Of a stretch of 64,000 nucleotides of DNA, positions 56,323 through 64,000 are shown piece by piece. Numbering within the stretch: position 1 is the stretch's first letter; every line of letters starts with the position of its first letter. Made by a program: the position numbers and the translations under genes. The notes beneath the pieces were generated by a model that saw nothing but the letters and a program-made list of their open reading frames with translations, searched no databases and was not told where the DNA came from. Source of the stretch: an uncultured Pseudomonadales bacterium (GTDB taxonomy: Bacteria > Pseudomonadota > Gammaproteobacteria > Pseudomonadales > Azotimanducaceae); contig OY282455.1 in assembly GCA_958296195.1 (NCBI GenBank), forward strand, positions 3,348,001 through 3,412,000. Direction: 5' to 3'.

Positions 56323-58216
56323 GCAGGAACCACGCCTCAGCAGCGCCGCCGGGTTCATTGGCCGGCCAACCGCCAGCGCCACAGTTCAAGCCGAGGGGCT
56401 TATGGCGACGAAACAGCCAGCAGCGAGCGCCATCGCCGCGCTGGGCCACGAAGTAATCCCGGCTGAGGCTGCGCCGCCCCCACCAGCCGCTGGCGATGCG
56501 CTCGGGGCCGCTCAGGATTCGATAGTCCTTAAGACGCACTGGCTGAGGCGATTCAAGCAGCCACAGGGGCCGAGCGGGGCGCTCCCCGGAACCCACCGGA
56601 GAGCCAAGCACGGAGGCGACCTTGGCCCCGCGCCGGCCGGCAAGCGAAACCGGCCCCGACGCAGTTGATTGCACGCAGTGCGCAGCGCGTTCCGGGCGAT
56701 GATCGTCAACCGAGCGCAACAGGCGCAAGGAATCCCCACCGAGTCGGGCGGCAAGGCGATCAACAAAATCGGCCGGCGCTTCGGCAGCCGCAGCGGCATT
56801 GGGCAGCAGACCACGCCCGCTGTGGGCGGATTGGGAGACCGGCGCCAATCTATCCGCCGTCAACGCCACCGTCATGACCTCGGCTGGAAGATCCGCCCTC
56901 TCCAGCGCCAGGTCGCTGATGTCCAGAAAAGCCGGGGCCTGCAACCGAGGCTTGGCGAAACGCACCGGCAGCGCCAGGGAACCGCCCGCCAGCGGCTTGA
57001 AGCGCCAAATTAGGGCACCGGCACCGAGTTGCCGCGCACTGAGCCAGGCTTCAAGCCGCGCCGCCAAGCAGGCCATGGGCGGGCGCAGAGCTTGCTTGCT
57101 GGAAGCCGATTCCAGCAAATGCAGGGAGGCGCGGAAGCGCTCCTTGGGTGGTTCCGGCCTTTGCGGGTCCGCCAAGTCACCCATCAGTTTGCCTAAAGTC
57201 TCGAGCAAGTCGGCGCCGAAGCGCTTGCCAAGCTCGTGACGGGGCAACTCGGCCAACGGGCCGACTCGAAAAATACCCATGTCAGCCAAACGTTCAATGC
57301 TGCGGGCGTCAATTTCGGTGCAGGGGAGAGGCACGGCAGCCATAGCCTGGAGCGTCCGCCGCCGCAATTCGGCCTGGTCCGGAAAATCGGCCAGGGGCGT
57401 GGCCAGCCCAGCTTTAGCCAAGGCCAAGGCCGGGGCGGAGGTATGCGCAGCCGCCAAGGAGACCCTGTGGCCGAGGCGTCGAATGGCTTGGCTTAGGCGG
57501 CGCAGCAACGGACCAAGGCCTTCAAAGAGGCGCAGGCTGCCGCGAACTTCAAGCAACAAGGCCGTCGGCGGGCACCAAGCCTGCTCCACCGCCCAAAGTG
57601 GCTCGCTGGCGGCGCCCGGCCGCCTTGCCGACGCACCCTGCAGGCGCTCTGGGCGGCCGCGGTTCGATGCGCTCCGGCTAGGCTCAGACCCGTGTGCAAC
57701 GCGCATTCGGCCGCATTGGCCGGGTGCGTTCCCGTCCGCAGCACTCCCGGCGCGATGGGCCGCCGACGCCGGGCGATCGAAACCGTCCGTGCGGATCAGC
57801 AAAACCTTGCCGACCTCAATGCCGGCTTCGGCCAAGGCCGGCGCATAGGGCGGGAACGGCGGGTTGACCCAAGCAATCCAACGGGGCTGCTCTCGGCTTA
57901 AACGGGCCAAGCCGGGCGCCAGCAGCCGCAGTTCGCCGACGCCCACGGCATCGGCGAGCACTTCGGTCAGCCCAGCACGGGGCCACCCCCGGTCGGGAAG
58001 CAGCCGGTCCAATTGCTCGAACCCAGTGGGCAAACCCGTGGGCGTTTGCGCACCGGCCGCATCGGCGAGGTCTTGGGCGCACCAGAGTTCATGGCTGGAT
58101 AGAAGCTCTCGAATGACGCTGGCCGCCGCTCCTGTCACCGCCCGAACAGGTTCGTTTTGGGCCAAAGGCCCACCAAGGCCCGGCTGCCCCAAGGCTCTTG
58201 CATGGAGTGCGGGCAT
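56306..58216 (-). CDS. ImuA-ImuB hybrid (accessory mutasome protein)
   Basis: 636 residues. Residues about 33-142 are ImuA-like (PTGFEQLDRLLPDRGWPRAG, LTEVLADAVGVGELRLLAPG), a Pro/Arg-rich insertion follows, then LWAVEQA, still ImuA-like, at residues 207-213. Directly after it, CPPTALLLEVRGSLRLFEGL begins the middle of ImuB, a Y-family polymerase homologue, which runs to the end. The tail of ImuA and the first 100 or so residues of ImuB are missing. ATG 58216 follows GGAA by 7 nt; GTG 58141 is an alternative. It is the first gene of the dnaE2 operon, behind two LexA boxes. Confidence 0.78.
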   Translation of the reverse strand: MPALHARALGQPGLGGPLAQNEPVRAVTGAAASVIRELLSSHELWCAQDLADAAGAQTPTGLPTGFEQLDRLLPDRGWPRAGLTEVLADAVGVGELRLLAPGLARLSREQPRWIAWVNPPFPPYAPALAEAGIEVGKVLLIRTDGFDRPASAAHRAGSAADGNAPGQCGRMRVAHGSEPSRSASNRGRPERLQGASARRPGAASEPLWAVEQAWCPPTALLLEVRGSLRLFEGLGPLLRRLSQAIRRLGHRVSLAAAHTSAPALALAKAGLATPLADFPDQAELRRRTLQAMAAVPLPCTEIDARSIERLADMGIFRVGPLAELPRHELGKRFGADLLETLGKLMGDLADPQRPEPPKERFRASLHLLESASSKQALRPPMACLAARLEAWLSARQLGAGALIWRFKPLAGGSLALPVRFAKPRLQAPAFLDISDLALERADLPAEVMTVALTADRLAPVSQSAHSGRGLLPNAAAAAEAPADFVDRLAARLGGDSLRLLRSVDDHRPERAAHCVQSTASGPVSLAGRRGAKVASVLGSPVGSGERPARPLWLLESPQPVRLKDYRILSGPERIASGWWGRRSLSRDYFVAQRGDGARCWLFRRHKPLGLNCGAGGWPANEPGGAAEAWFLHGYFA

Positions 58217-58217
58217 A

Positions 58218-58233
58218 CTGTTTCCAAATACAG
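58218..58233 (-). promoter_or_regulatory. LexA box 1 (SOS operator)
   Basis: CTGT-N8-ACAG with the N8 TTCCAAAT, a perfect match to the gammaproteobacterial LexA consensus. It lies immediately upstream of ATG 58216. Confidence 0.85.
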
Positions 58234-58248
58234 TTTTCTCCAGAATAA

Positions 58249-58264
58249 CTGTATTTATAAACAG
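58249..58264 (-). promoter_or_regulatory. LexA box 2 (SOS operator)
   Basis: CTGT-N8-ACAG with N8 ATTTATAA, a second perfect match 31 bp (about three helical turns) from the first. The TATAAA on the minus strand within it can serve as a -10 element, so LexA would cover the promoter. Confidence 0.85.
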
Positions 58265-58346
58265 ATTCCAGAAAATACCCGAAAATTCATGCGGCTGGCA
58301 AAAGGCGCAGTTGTCGAATGCGGGCGCGGCCTTGGTGGCCGGGGCA

Positions 58347-59411
58347 TCAGGCCATGTTGATCAGCCAGCCGAGCAGGACCACTTGCGGCAAGGTGACCAA
58401 GGGCAAAAAGAGCGCGAATTTCCAAGACGCCGTGGCCTCCCGCAACACCATGATCTCCGTGTAGTCGGTGGCGGCGCCGGCCATCAGGAAGGCGAAGCCG
58501 TTGCCGGGGGCGTTGGCGCGGGTCACCAAGTCCGCAGCGATGGGGGCGGAGCCCTCGGAGCAGACCTCAATGATCGTCGCCGCAACGATCGTCATGCCCA
58601 GCCCAAGAAGCGTGGGCCCGAACCAGGCCGCAAAGACGTCGCCATCCATAAACGCCCGCACCACGCTCGCCAAGACGATGCCGAACAACAGCCAGCGCAT
58701 CACGATGCGCGACTCCTTGACGCCGTCAACGAGCGCCTCCGCGAAAAAGGCGCGGTTAAAGGAGCAGGTGCGCAGCCCGGCCCGCGCCGCCGGCCAGAAA
58801 TCAAAATCCCGGGACGACTCAACTCGGTTGGGATTGGCCGGCAAGGCGCCGCGAGCCGTCAAGTGTTCATAAACCAAGCCGGTGACGATGGCCACCACAA
58901 AGGAAAGCAAGGTGAACAGCAGGGTCAGCGGCAAGCCGATGAGGGCGACGAGAATGAGGGTCAGCGACAGGGAGTTCCAAGGGCTGGCCACCAAAAAGGC
59001 AACCACCTGCCCGCCGCCGACGCCGCGCTCGTAGAGCCGGGCGCCGACCATAAGCACCCCGTGGTTGCACAGATCGAGCAGGAGGCCGTACAGGGTCGCC
59101 CGCAACAGGCCGCGCAGCCCGCCCTGCGAACCCAAGGCGGCGATGACGAACTCCCGCGGAACCTTGCCGAGCAACCCGATGAACACCACGGCGAGGGCGA
59201 CGCCCCACCACATTCGATGCACCAGCTCCACCACCGACGCCGACAGTTCCGCCACTGCGCCGCCCAGCGACCCAGCACCAGCGTAGTGCAGGGCGTAGAA
59301 AACGGCGACTACCGCCAAGGACACCCAGAGCAGATAGTCGAAGCGCCTGGGCGCCGGAGCGTGGCAGGCGGCCGAGGTCTCCGGCGCCGCCTTGTCGGTC
59401 AGTTCGGCCAT
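58347..59411 (-). CDS. ArsP/DUF318-family permease
   Basis: 354-residue polytopic membrane protein with two repeated halves. The conserved stretch IEVCSEGSAPIAADLVTRAN near residue 285 and the matching loop with SPWNSLSLTL in the first half are typical of the YraQ/ArsP permease family, some of which export organoarsenicals. The function here is unproven. It starts 17 nt after the acyl-CoA ligase gene on the same strand. Confidence 0.75.
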   Translation of the reverse strand: MAELTDKAAPETSAACHAPAPRRFDYLLWVSLAVVAVFYALHYAGAGSLGGAVAELSASVVELVHRMWWGVALAVVFIGLLGKVPREFVIAALGSQGGLRGLLRATLYGLLLDLCNHGVLMVGARLYERGVGGGQVVAFLVASPWNSLSLTLILVALIGLPLTLLFTLLSFVVAIVTGLVYEHLTARGALPANPNRVESSRDFDFWPAARAGLRTCSFNRAFFAEALVDGVKESRIVMRWLLFGIVLASVVRAFMDGDVFAAWFGPTLLGLGMTIVAATIIEVCSEGSAPIAADLVTRANAPGNGFAFLMAGAATDYTEIMVLREATASWKFALFLPLVTLPQVVLLGWLINMA

Positions 59412-59427
59412 GCTGAAGGAGCGTCCT

Positions 59428-60954
59428 TCAAGTTTGCTGCTCCCAATAAGGAGCGCGCAGCTTGCGTTTGTTGATCTTGCCCATGGTGTTGCGGCCTAAG
59501 GTCTCCACCCATTCCAAGGTGCGCGGACACTTGTAGTGGGAAAGCCGCTCCCGACACCAAGCGATGACGGCTTCAGGCACAGGGGGGTCCAACGGCTCCC
59601 GGGCAATCGCCAGAGCCTTCAGCTCCTCGCCCATTTCCGCATGGGGGACGCCAATGCAGGCCACGTCAAGAAGGGCCTCGTGTTCGATCAGCACCTGCTC
59701 CGCCTCAGCCGGATAGATGTTGACCCCGCCGGACACCACCATGTCGCTGAAGCGGTCCGTGATATAGACGTAGCCGTCCTCGTCCATGTAGGCGATCTCC
59801 CCCAAGGTGAACACGCCGGGGGCGATGTGGGCGGCGGCGGACTTCTCCGAGTCGTTGTGGTAGATGACGCCGCGCCCGGTTTCGTCCTTGAAGAACAGGC
59901 GCCCTTCGCGGTTGGGCGGCAGCGGCTTGTCGTCGTCATCGAGAATCATCGCCTCAAAGGGCGGCACCGCCCGGCCCACGGAGCCGGGATGCTCCAGCCA
60001 TTCCTCCGAAGTGATCATGCAGGTGGTGCCCACCTCGCTGGCGCCATAGGCATCTACAAACACCGGCCCCCACCACTCGATCATCGCCCGCTTCACCTCC
60101 ACCGGGCACTTGGCGCCGGTGTGGGCGACGCGCTTCAGGGCGCTGAGGTCGTAGCGGGCCTTGACATCCTCCGGCAGCGCCAACAGGCGCACGAAATGGG
60201 TGGGCACCATGACGGTGTTGCCTATGGCGTAGTCCTGCATGGCCTGGAGCGTTTTTTCCGCGTCAAACCGGCCGAGAATGACGCAGGGAACGCCGGCCGC
60301 CAGCGTCCGAGCACCGGACAGCGGCCCGGTGTGGTACATCGGGCCGACCACAAGATGGGCACCCCACTCCGCCGCCGGGCTTGCCGCCAAGTTGGCCAAG
60401 TGCTCCGCCACGGTGTCGCCGCCGGCGAACATGGTCGGCGGCAGTTCGGTGCCCTTGGGACGGCCGGTGGTGCCCGAGGTGTAGAGCAGGTTTGGCCGCG
60501 GCCGCAAGTCACCCGGCGGCTCGGCGCCGAGCTGGTCCGCCAACCACTGCTTCCAAGGCCGAACGCCGACCTCCATGCACCAGCCAATGACCGTATGCAC
60601 ACCGCTGCTCCGCGCCGCGGCCACGCCCCGCTCCGCCGTATGCGGCCCCACAAACAACACTCGAGCACCGGAGTCATTGAGGATGTAGGCCACTTCGTCG
60701 GCGGTCAGATGGAAGTTGACCGGCACGACGGAGGCGCCGCCGATGAGCCCACCCAAGTTGGCCATGGCCGTTTCGACGGCGTTTTCGGCAAAGACCGCGA
60801 TGCGGCGCTCCGGCCCCAAGTCCAATTGCTGCAGGCCGTTCGCCATCCGATTCAGGCAATCATCGACCTCAGCCCAACCTAGGATCTTTGCTTCGTCCCG
60901 AAGTGCTGTCTCATCAGGACGTTCCCGCGCCAACTTTGCGGCAAATGTAGTCAC
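59428..60954 (-). CDS. AMP-forming acyl-CoA synthetase
   Basis: 508-residue ANL-superfamily ligase. Motifs: LLYTSGTTGRPKGTEL (P-loop) near residue 159, VFVDAYGASEVG, ITDRFSDMVVSGGVNIYPAE and the catalytic Lys in GRNTMGKINKRKL at the end. GTG 60954 gives a typical N-terminus; the frame remains open far upstream opposite the E1-alpha gene, which is coincidental. It is divergent from the dehydrogenase operon. The substrate cannot be read. Confidence 0.87.
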   Translation of the reverse strand: MTTFAAKLARERPDETALRDEAKILGWAEVDDCLNRMANGLQQLDLGPERRIAVFAENAVETAMANLGGLIGGASVVPVNFHLTADEVAYILNDSGARVLFVGPHTAERGVAAARSSGVHTVIGWCMEVGVRPWKQWLADQLGAEPPGDLRPRPNLLYTSGTTGRPKGTELPPTMFAGGDTVAEHLANLAASPAAEWGAHLVVGPMYHTGPLSGARTLAAGVPCVILGRFDAEKTLQAMQDYAIGNTVMVPTHFVRLLALPEDVKARYDLSALKRVAHTGAKCPVEVKRAMIEWWGPVFVDAYGASEVGTTCMITSEEWLEHPGSVGRAVPPFEAMILDDDDKPLPPNREGRLFFKDETGRGVIYHNDSEKSAAAHIAPGVFTLGEIAYMDEDGYVYITDRFSDMVVSGGVNIYPAEAEQVLIEHEALLDVACIGVPHAEMGEELKALAIAREPLDPPVPEAVIAWCRERLSHYKCPRTLEWVETLGRNTMGKINKRKLRAPYWEQQT

Positions 60955-61011
60955 TGAGGCTGCCTTCCGCTTAAAATGCGCATTCTGCCAAAAAAACATA
61001 GGGGAAGGGCA

Positions 61012-61983
61012 TTGAGCACCGAAATCACCAACGACGTTTTGTTGGACATGCACCGTCGCATGGTGCGCATCCGCATCTTTGAGGAAACCGCCGGCAAGAT
61101 GATGGAGAACGGCAAGATTCCCGGCGCCCTGCATCTGTACGTGGGCCAGGAGGCCATCGCCGCTGGGGTCATGGTGCATCTGTCCAACGAGGACTACATC
61201 ACCAGCACCCATCGCGGGCACGGGCACCTGATCGCCAAGGGCGGCGAATTCAACTACATGTTCGCCGAGCTCTACGGCAAGGCCACCGGCTATTGCAAGG
61301 GCAAGGGCGGCAGCATGCACATCTCCAACCTGGAGCTTGGCATGTTGGGGGCCAACGGCATCGTCGGCGGCGGCCCGCCCATCGCCATGGGCGCAGCCTT
61401 CTCCTGCCGGTTCCGCAAAACCAAAAACGTCGCCGTCGCCTTCTTCGGCGATGGGGCCAGCAACGAAGGAGCCTTCCACGAAGCCGCCAACATGGCCGGC
61501 CTGTACAAGCTGCCCTGCGTCTTCGTTTGCGAGAACAACGGCTACGGCGAGTACACCCCCCAAGCCAACCACCAAGCCATTGTCGATGTGGCGGACCGGG
61601 CGCCGGGCTACGGCATGCCCGGCGTCATCGTTGACGGCATGGACGCGGTCGCCGTCTATGAGGCCGCCGGAGAGGCCATAAAGCGGGCGCGGGACGGCGG
61701 CGGCCCGACCTTGCTGGAATGCAAGACCTACCGCTACTACGACCATGTCGGGGTTCGGGGCATGGGCTTGAGCTACCGCACCGACGAGGAGGTCGAGCAA
61801 TGGAAGCAAAAGGACCCCATCATGAACTTCGAGGCGCATCTTGCCGAACAGGGTGTGCTGTCCGCCGATGCAGCCGCAGCCGTTCACTCTGAAGTGCGCC
61901 AAGAGGTGGACGAAGGCATCACCTTCGCCGAGTCCAGCCCGCCGCCGGAGCCGGCGGCGGTCACCGAAGACGTTTACGCCTGA
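61012..61983 (+). CDS. acoA: TPP-dependent dehydrogenase E1 alpha (acetoin/pyruvate type)
   Basis: 323 residues. Thiamine diphosphate motif FFGDGASNEGAFHEAANMAG with the closing NN in FVCENNGYGEYTP near residue 180. The TTG start at 61012 is preferred over ATG 60976 because GGGGAAGG precedes it and the product then begins like AcoA. Followed after 11 nt by the beta subunit and then an AcoX-like gene, which favours acetoin or a related 2-oxo compound over pyruvate; E2 and E3 are not in the window. Confidence 0.85.
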   Translation: MSTEITNDVLLDMHRRMVRIRIFEETAGKMMENGKIPGALHLYVGQEAIAAGVMVHLSNEDYITSTHRGHGHLIAKGGEFNYMFAELYGKATGYCKGKGGSMHISNLELGMLGANGIVGGGPPIAMGAAFSCRFRKTKNVAVAFFGDGASNEGAFHEAANMAGLYKLPCVFVCENNGYGEYTPQANHQAIVDVADRAPGYGMPGVIVDGMDAVAVYEAAGEAIKRARDGGGPTLLECKTYRYYDHVGVRGMGLSYRTDEEVEQWKQKDPIMNFEAHLAEQGVLSADAAAAVHSEVRQEVDEGITFAESSPPPEPAAVTEDVYA

Positions 61984-61994
61984 AGGAGCGCAGC

Positions 61995-62993
61995 ATGGCT
62001 GAACCACAAACCAAACCCAGGGAGCTGTCCTATGTGGCGGCCATCGCCGAAGCGGTGCGCACCGTGATGGCCGAGCAGCCGGAAGCCTTCGTCGCCGGCG
62101 AGGACGTCGCCGATGCGGGCGGCGTGTACGGTTACTACCACGGCATTTTGCAGGAGTTCGGCGCCGACCGGGTGTTCGACACGCCGATTTCGGAGGAAGG
62201 CATCGTCGGCCTAGGAGTCGGCGCCGCCGCCACCGGCTGCCGCCCCATCATCGACGTCATGTTCATGGACTTCATGGGGGAGTGCATGGACGAAATCGCC
62301 AACCAGCTCGCCAAGATGCGCTACATGTTCGGCGGCCGGGCAACGCTGCCGGTGACCATTCTGAGCATGGCTGGCGCCGGCGCCAGCCTGGCGGCCCAGC
62401 ACAGCCAGAGCCTGGAGGCCTGGATCTGCCACCTGCCGGGGCTCAAGGTGGTGATGGCGTCAACGCCTTACGACGCCAAGGGGCTCATCATCAGCGCCGC
62501 CCGGGACGACAATCCCGTCATTGTGGTGCTGAACAAGATGTCCCTCGCCATGACCGGCGAGGTGCCGGAGGAGCCCTACACCATTCCCATTGGCGAAGCC
62601 AACATTCTGCGTTCCGGGTCGAACTACACCATCATCGCCTTTGGGCGCATGGTGCATGAAGCCTTGGCGGCGGCCAAGCAACTTGAGCCGCTGGGGGTGG
62701 ACGCGGAAGTCATTGATCTGCGCAGCCTGCAGCCCTTCGACGGCGCAGCGGTGATGAGGTCCGTCAAGAAGACCCACCGAGCGCTCATCGTCCATGAGGC
62801 GGTGCGCTTCGGCGGCTTTGGCGGCGAGATCGCGGCGCAGATTCAGGAGCTGGCCTTCGACTATCTGGACGCGCCGGTAGCCCGAGTCGGCGCTCCCTTC
62901 AGCCCCGTGCCCTTCAGCCCGGCGCTGGAGATGCACTATGTGCCGAACGCGGAGCGCATCGTTGCCGAGGCCAAGCAGCAGCTTGGGTTGTAG
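61995..62993 (+). CDS. acoB: TPP-dependent dehydrogenase E1 beta (acetoin/pyruvate type)
   Basis: 332 residues, transketolase central and C-terminal domains. Conserved stretches: RVFDTPISEEGIVGLGVGAA near residue 60, MFMDFMGECMDEIANQLAKM and a C-terminal VIDLRSLQPFDGAAVMRSVK. It forms the alpha2-beta2 E1 with the preceding gene. ATG 61995 has AAGGAGCGCAGC upstream. Confidence 0.9.
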   Translation: MAEPQTKPRELSYVAAIAEAVRTVMAEQPEAFVAGEDVADAGGVYGYYHGILQEFGADRVFDTPISEEGIVGLGVGAAATGCRPIIDVMFMDFMGECMDEIANQLAKMRYMFGGRATLPVTILSMAGAGASLAAQHSQSLEAWICHLPGLKVVMASTPYDAKGLIISAARDDNPVIVVLNKMSLAMTGEVPEEPYTIPIGEANILRSGSNYTIIAFGRMVHEALAAAKQLEPLGVDAEVIDLRSLQPFDGAAVMRSVKKTHRALIVHEAVRFGGFGGEIAAQIQELAFDYLDAPVARVGAPFSPVPFSPALEMHYVPNAERIVAEAKQQLGL

Positions 62994-63007
62994 TCGTCCG
63001 CCGCAGC

Positions 63008-63034
63008 GGCGGGCCGCCATTCAGTTGGCCCGCC
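63008..63034. terminator. GC hairpin between acoB and acoX
   Basis: GGCGGGCC (63008-63015) and GGCCCGCC (63027-63034) pair perfectly around an 11-nt loop, 15 nt after the beta-subunit stop. There is no T run, so it may attenuate or stabilise rather than end transcription. Confidence 0.45.
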
Positions 63035-63121
63035 ATGCAACGGAGGCTGCTCGTAGGGGATCTAAGTGCATTCGGCTGCTCGGTTAGGCATGGTTTTTCG
63101 CAACAGCTTCAAGGCGTTTAG

Positions 63122-64000
63122 TTGAGCATTTTCGGCATCGTCGCCAACCCGGCGTCGGGCAAGGACGTGCGTCGCTTGGTGGCCCGGGCCTCGGTGTTCG
63201 ACAACCAGGAGAAGCAGGCCATCGTCGAGCGGGCGATCACCGGCGCCGCCGCGGCCGGCGCTCTGGAGTTCGCCTATCTGGATGACGCCAACGGCATCGT
63301 CGCCAACGCCGTGCGGGAGAACCCGCGCTTGCGCGCCCGCCCTCTGGACACGACACGCACACGCACGGCGCTGGACACCATCACCGCCGCCCGGGCCCTA
63401 AAGGAAGCCGGCTGCGCCGCCGTCATCACGCTCGGCGGCGACGGCACCAATCGCGCCTTCGCCATTGGCTGGCCGGATGCGCCGCTCATTCCCATTTCCA
63501 CCGGCACCAACAACATCTTCCCCAGCCTATTGGAGGCCACGGTCGCCGGCGCCGCGGCCGGGCTGCTCGCCAGCGGCCAAATCGAGCTGCATGAAGTGGC
63601 TGTTCGGCAGAAGGCCATCCATGTGCAGGTGCAGGGTGCGCACCCGGACAAGGCGCTGATCGACGCGGTGCTGAGCCGGGAGCGCTTCGTCGGCGCCCGG
63701 GCGCTCATGCAACCGGAATTGTGGGATGTGGCGCTGCTGAGCTGTGCGGAGCCGGCGGCGGTGGGCGTCACCGCCATCGGCGGGTTGCTGCGGCCGCTTT
63801 CAAGAACTGAAGACGCCGGCTTGCGGCTGAAGTTCGGCCCCGGCGGCCAAGTCGTCCAAGCGCCCGTCGCGCCAGGGCTGTACAAGCCGGTCGCCGTGGC
63901 CGAATGCGTCCTAACGGGTTTCGGCGAGGAAATCGAAGCGGTTGGGCCAGGTGTGCTCGCCTTTGACGGGGAGCGGGAGCAGGTGCTGCGCCCCGGCCAA
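63122..64000 (+). CDS. acoX: AcoX-like NAD-kinase-fold protein (runs off the window)
   Basis: 293 residues visible without a stop. It begins SIFGIVANPASGKDVRRLVA and has the diacylglycerol/NAD-kinase-type motif ITLGGDGTNRAFAIGWP near residue 101, with STGTNNIF following. AcoX genes accompany acoA and acoB in acetoin operons; the activity of AcoX is not established. The start is TTG 63122 with a weak Shine-Dalgarno; no other start is closer to the family N-terminus. Confidence 0.8.
   Translation, partial: MSIFGIVANPASGKDVRRLVARASVFDNQEKQAIVERAITGAAAAGALEFAYLDDANGIVANAVRENPRLRARPLDTTRTRTALDTITAARALKEAGCAAVITLGGDGTNRAFAIGWPDAPLIPISTGTNNIFPSLLEATVAGAAAGLLASGQIELHEVAVRQKAIHVQVQGAHPDKALIDAVLSRERFVGARALMQPELWDVALLSCAEPAAVGVTAIGGLLRPLSRTEDAGLRLKFGPGGQVVQAPVAPGLYKPVAVAECVLTGFGEEIEAVGPGVLAFDGEREQVLRPGQ

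Noticed and set aside
60976-62007. Upstream extension of the acyl-CoA ligase frame opposite the E1-alpha gene
   Set aside because: It is antisense to a well supported E1-alpha gene and unlike any ligase; high GC keeps antisense frames open.

Overview
The window is high-GC chromosomal DNA from a gammaproteobacterium, probably uncultured. The evidence is the order pyrH-tsf-rpsB / map-glnD-dapD-dapE, a Pseudomonas-type DapD, and PlsB, RsmJ and GspC/GspN, which belong mostly to that class. Gene density is high and many starts are TTG or GTG.

Layout. (1) 1-19158 is core genome: pyrH (partial), tsf, rpsB, map, glnD, dapD, dapE, type II secretion gspN-gspC-gspD, plsB, rsmJ, tsaB, a small two-gene membrane/proline-rich pair, moeA, adk and a moeB/thiF-like gene. 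(2) 19189-36861 is an accessory island. It holds GT-C membrane glycosyltransferases, GT8-type glycosyltransferases (one a tandem duplication fused into a single protein), two paralogous sulfotransferases, a sugar nucleotidyltransferase, a GmhA-like isomerase, an asparagine-synthetase-like enzyme, an HPr-kinase-like protein and many broken genes (internally deleted remnants, a transposase remnant, a DUF3604 tail). (3) 36904-40366 holds oadGAB (sodium-pumping decarboxylase) and a tRNA-Arg. (4) 40493-52898 holds a DUF3300 protein, a VOC protein, a MITE, a heterodimeric ABC exporter, lipA, a cupin, an M17 aminopeptidase, hisI, cysS and a protein with a 9-residue tandem repeat. (5) 52921-58264 is an SOS mutagenesis operon: dnaE2 and an apparent ImuA-ImuB fusion behind two tandem LexA boxes. 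(6) 58347-64000 holds an ArsP-type permease, an acyl-CoA ligase and a TPP-dependent 2-oxoacid/acetoin dehydrogenase operon (E1 alpha, E1 beta, AcoX-like).

Most interesting content. Within the island a small ORF at 26609-26789 encodes what looks like a lasso-peptide precursor. The leader has the canonical spacing W-17, P-14, L-12, T-2, and the 19-residue core has a Glu at position 9 and a C-terminal Ser. The start with the best Shine-Dalgarno spacing is separated from this frame by a run of 16 C that puts it one base out of frame. This could be a phase-variation switch or a sequence error, although an in-frame TTG also exists. A decayed second precursor copy follows. About 0.8 kb away is an asparagine-synthetase-like enzyme whose N-terminus lacks the glutaminase Cys (MAGICG), as lasso cyclases do. 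At the far edge of the island is an N-terminally shortened HPr-kinase-like protein of the type that phosphorylates C-terminal Ser in paeninodin-type lasso systems. The RRE (B1) and leader protease (B2) genes are not visible here, so the system is either dispersed or degenerating. Sulfotransferases and glycosyltransferases nearby could tailor the peptide, or belong to a surface glycan locus.

Several genes show the same kind of damage, loss of the middle with both ends kept: a GT-C gene, an AAA/DUF4143 ATPase, a nucleotidyltransferase, and ImuA/ImuB, where the result is an in-frame hybrid.
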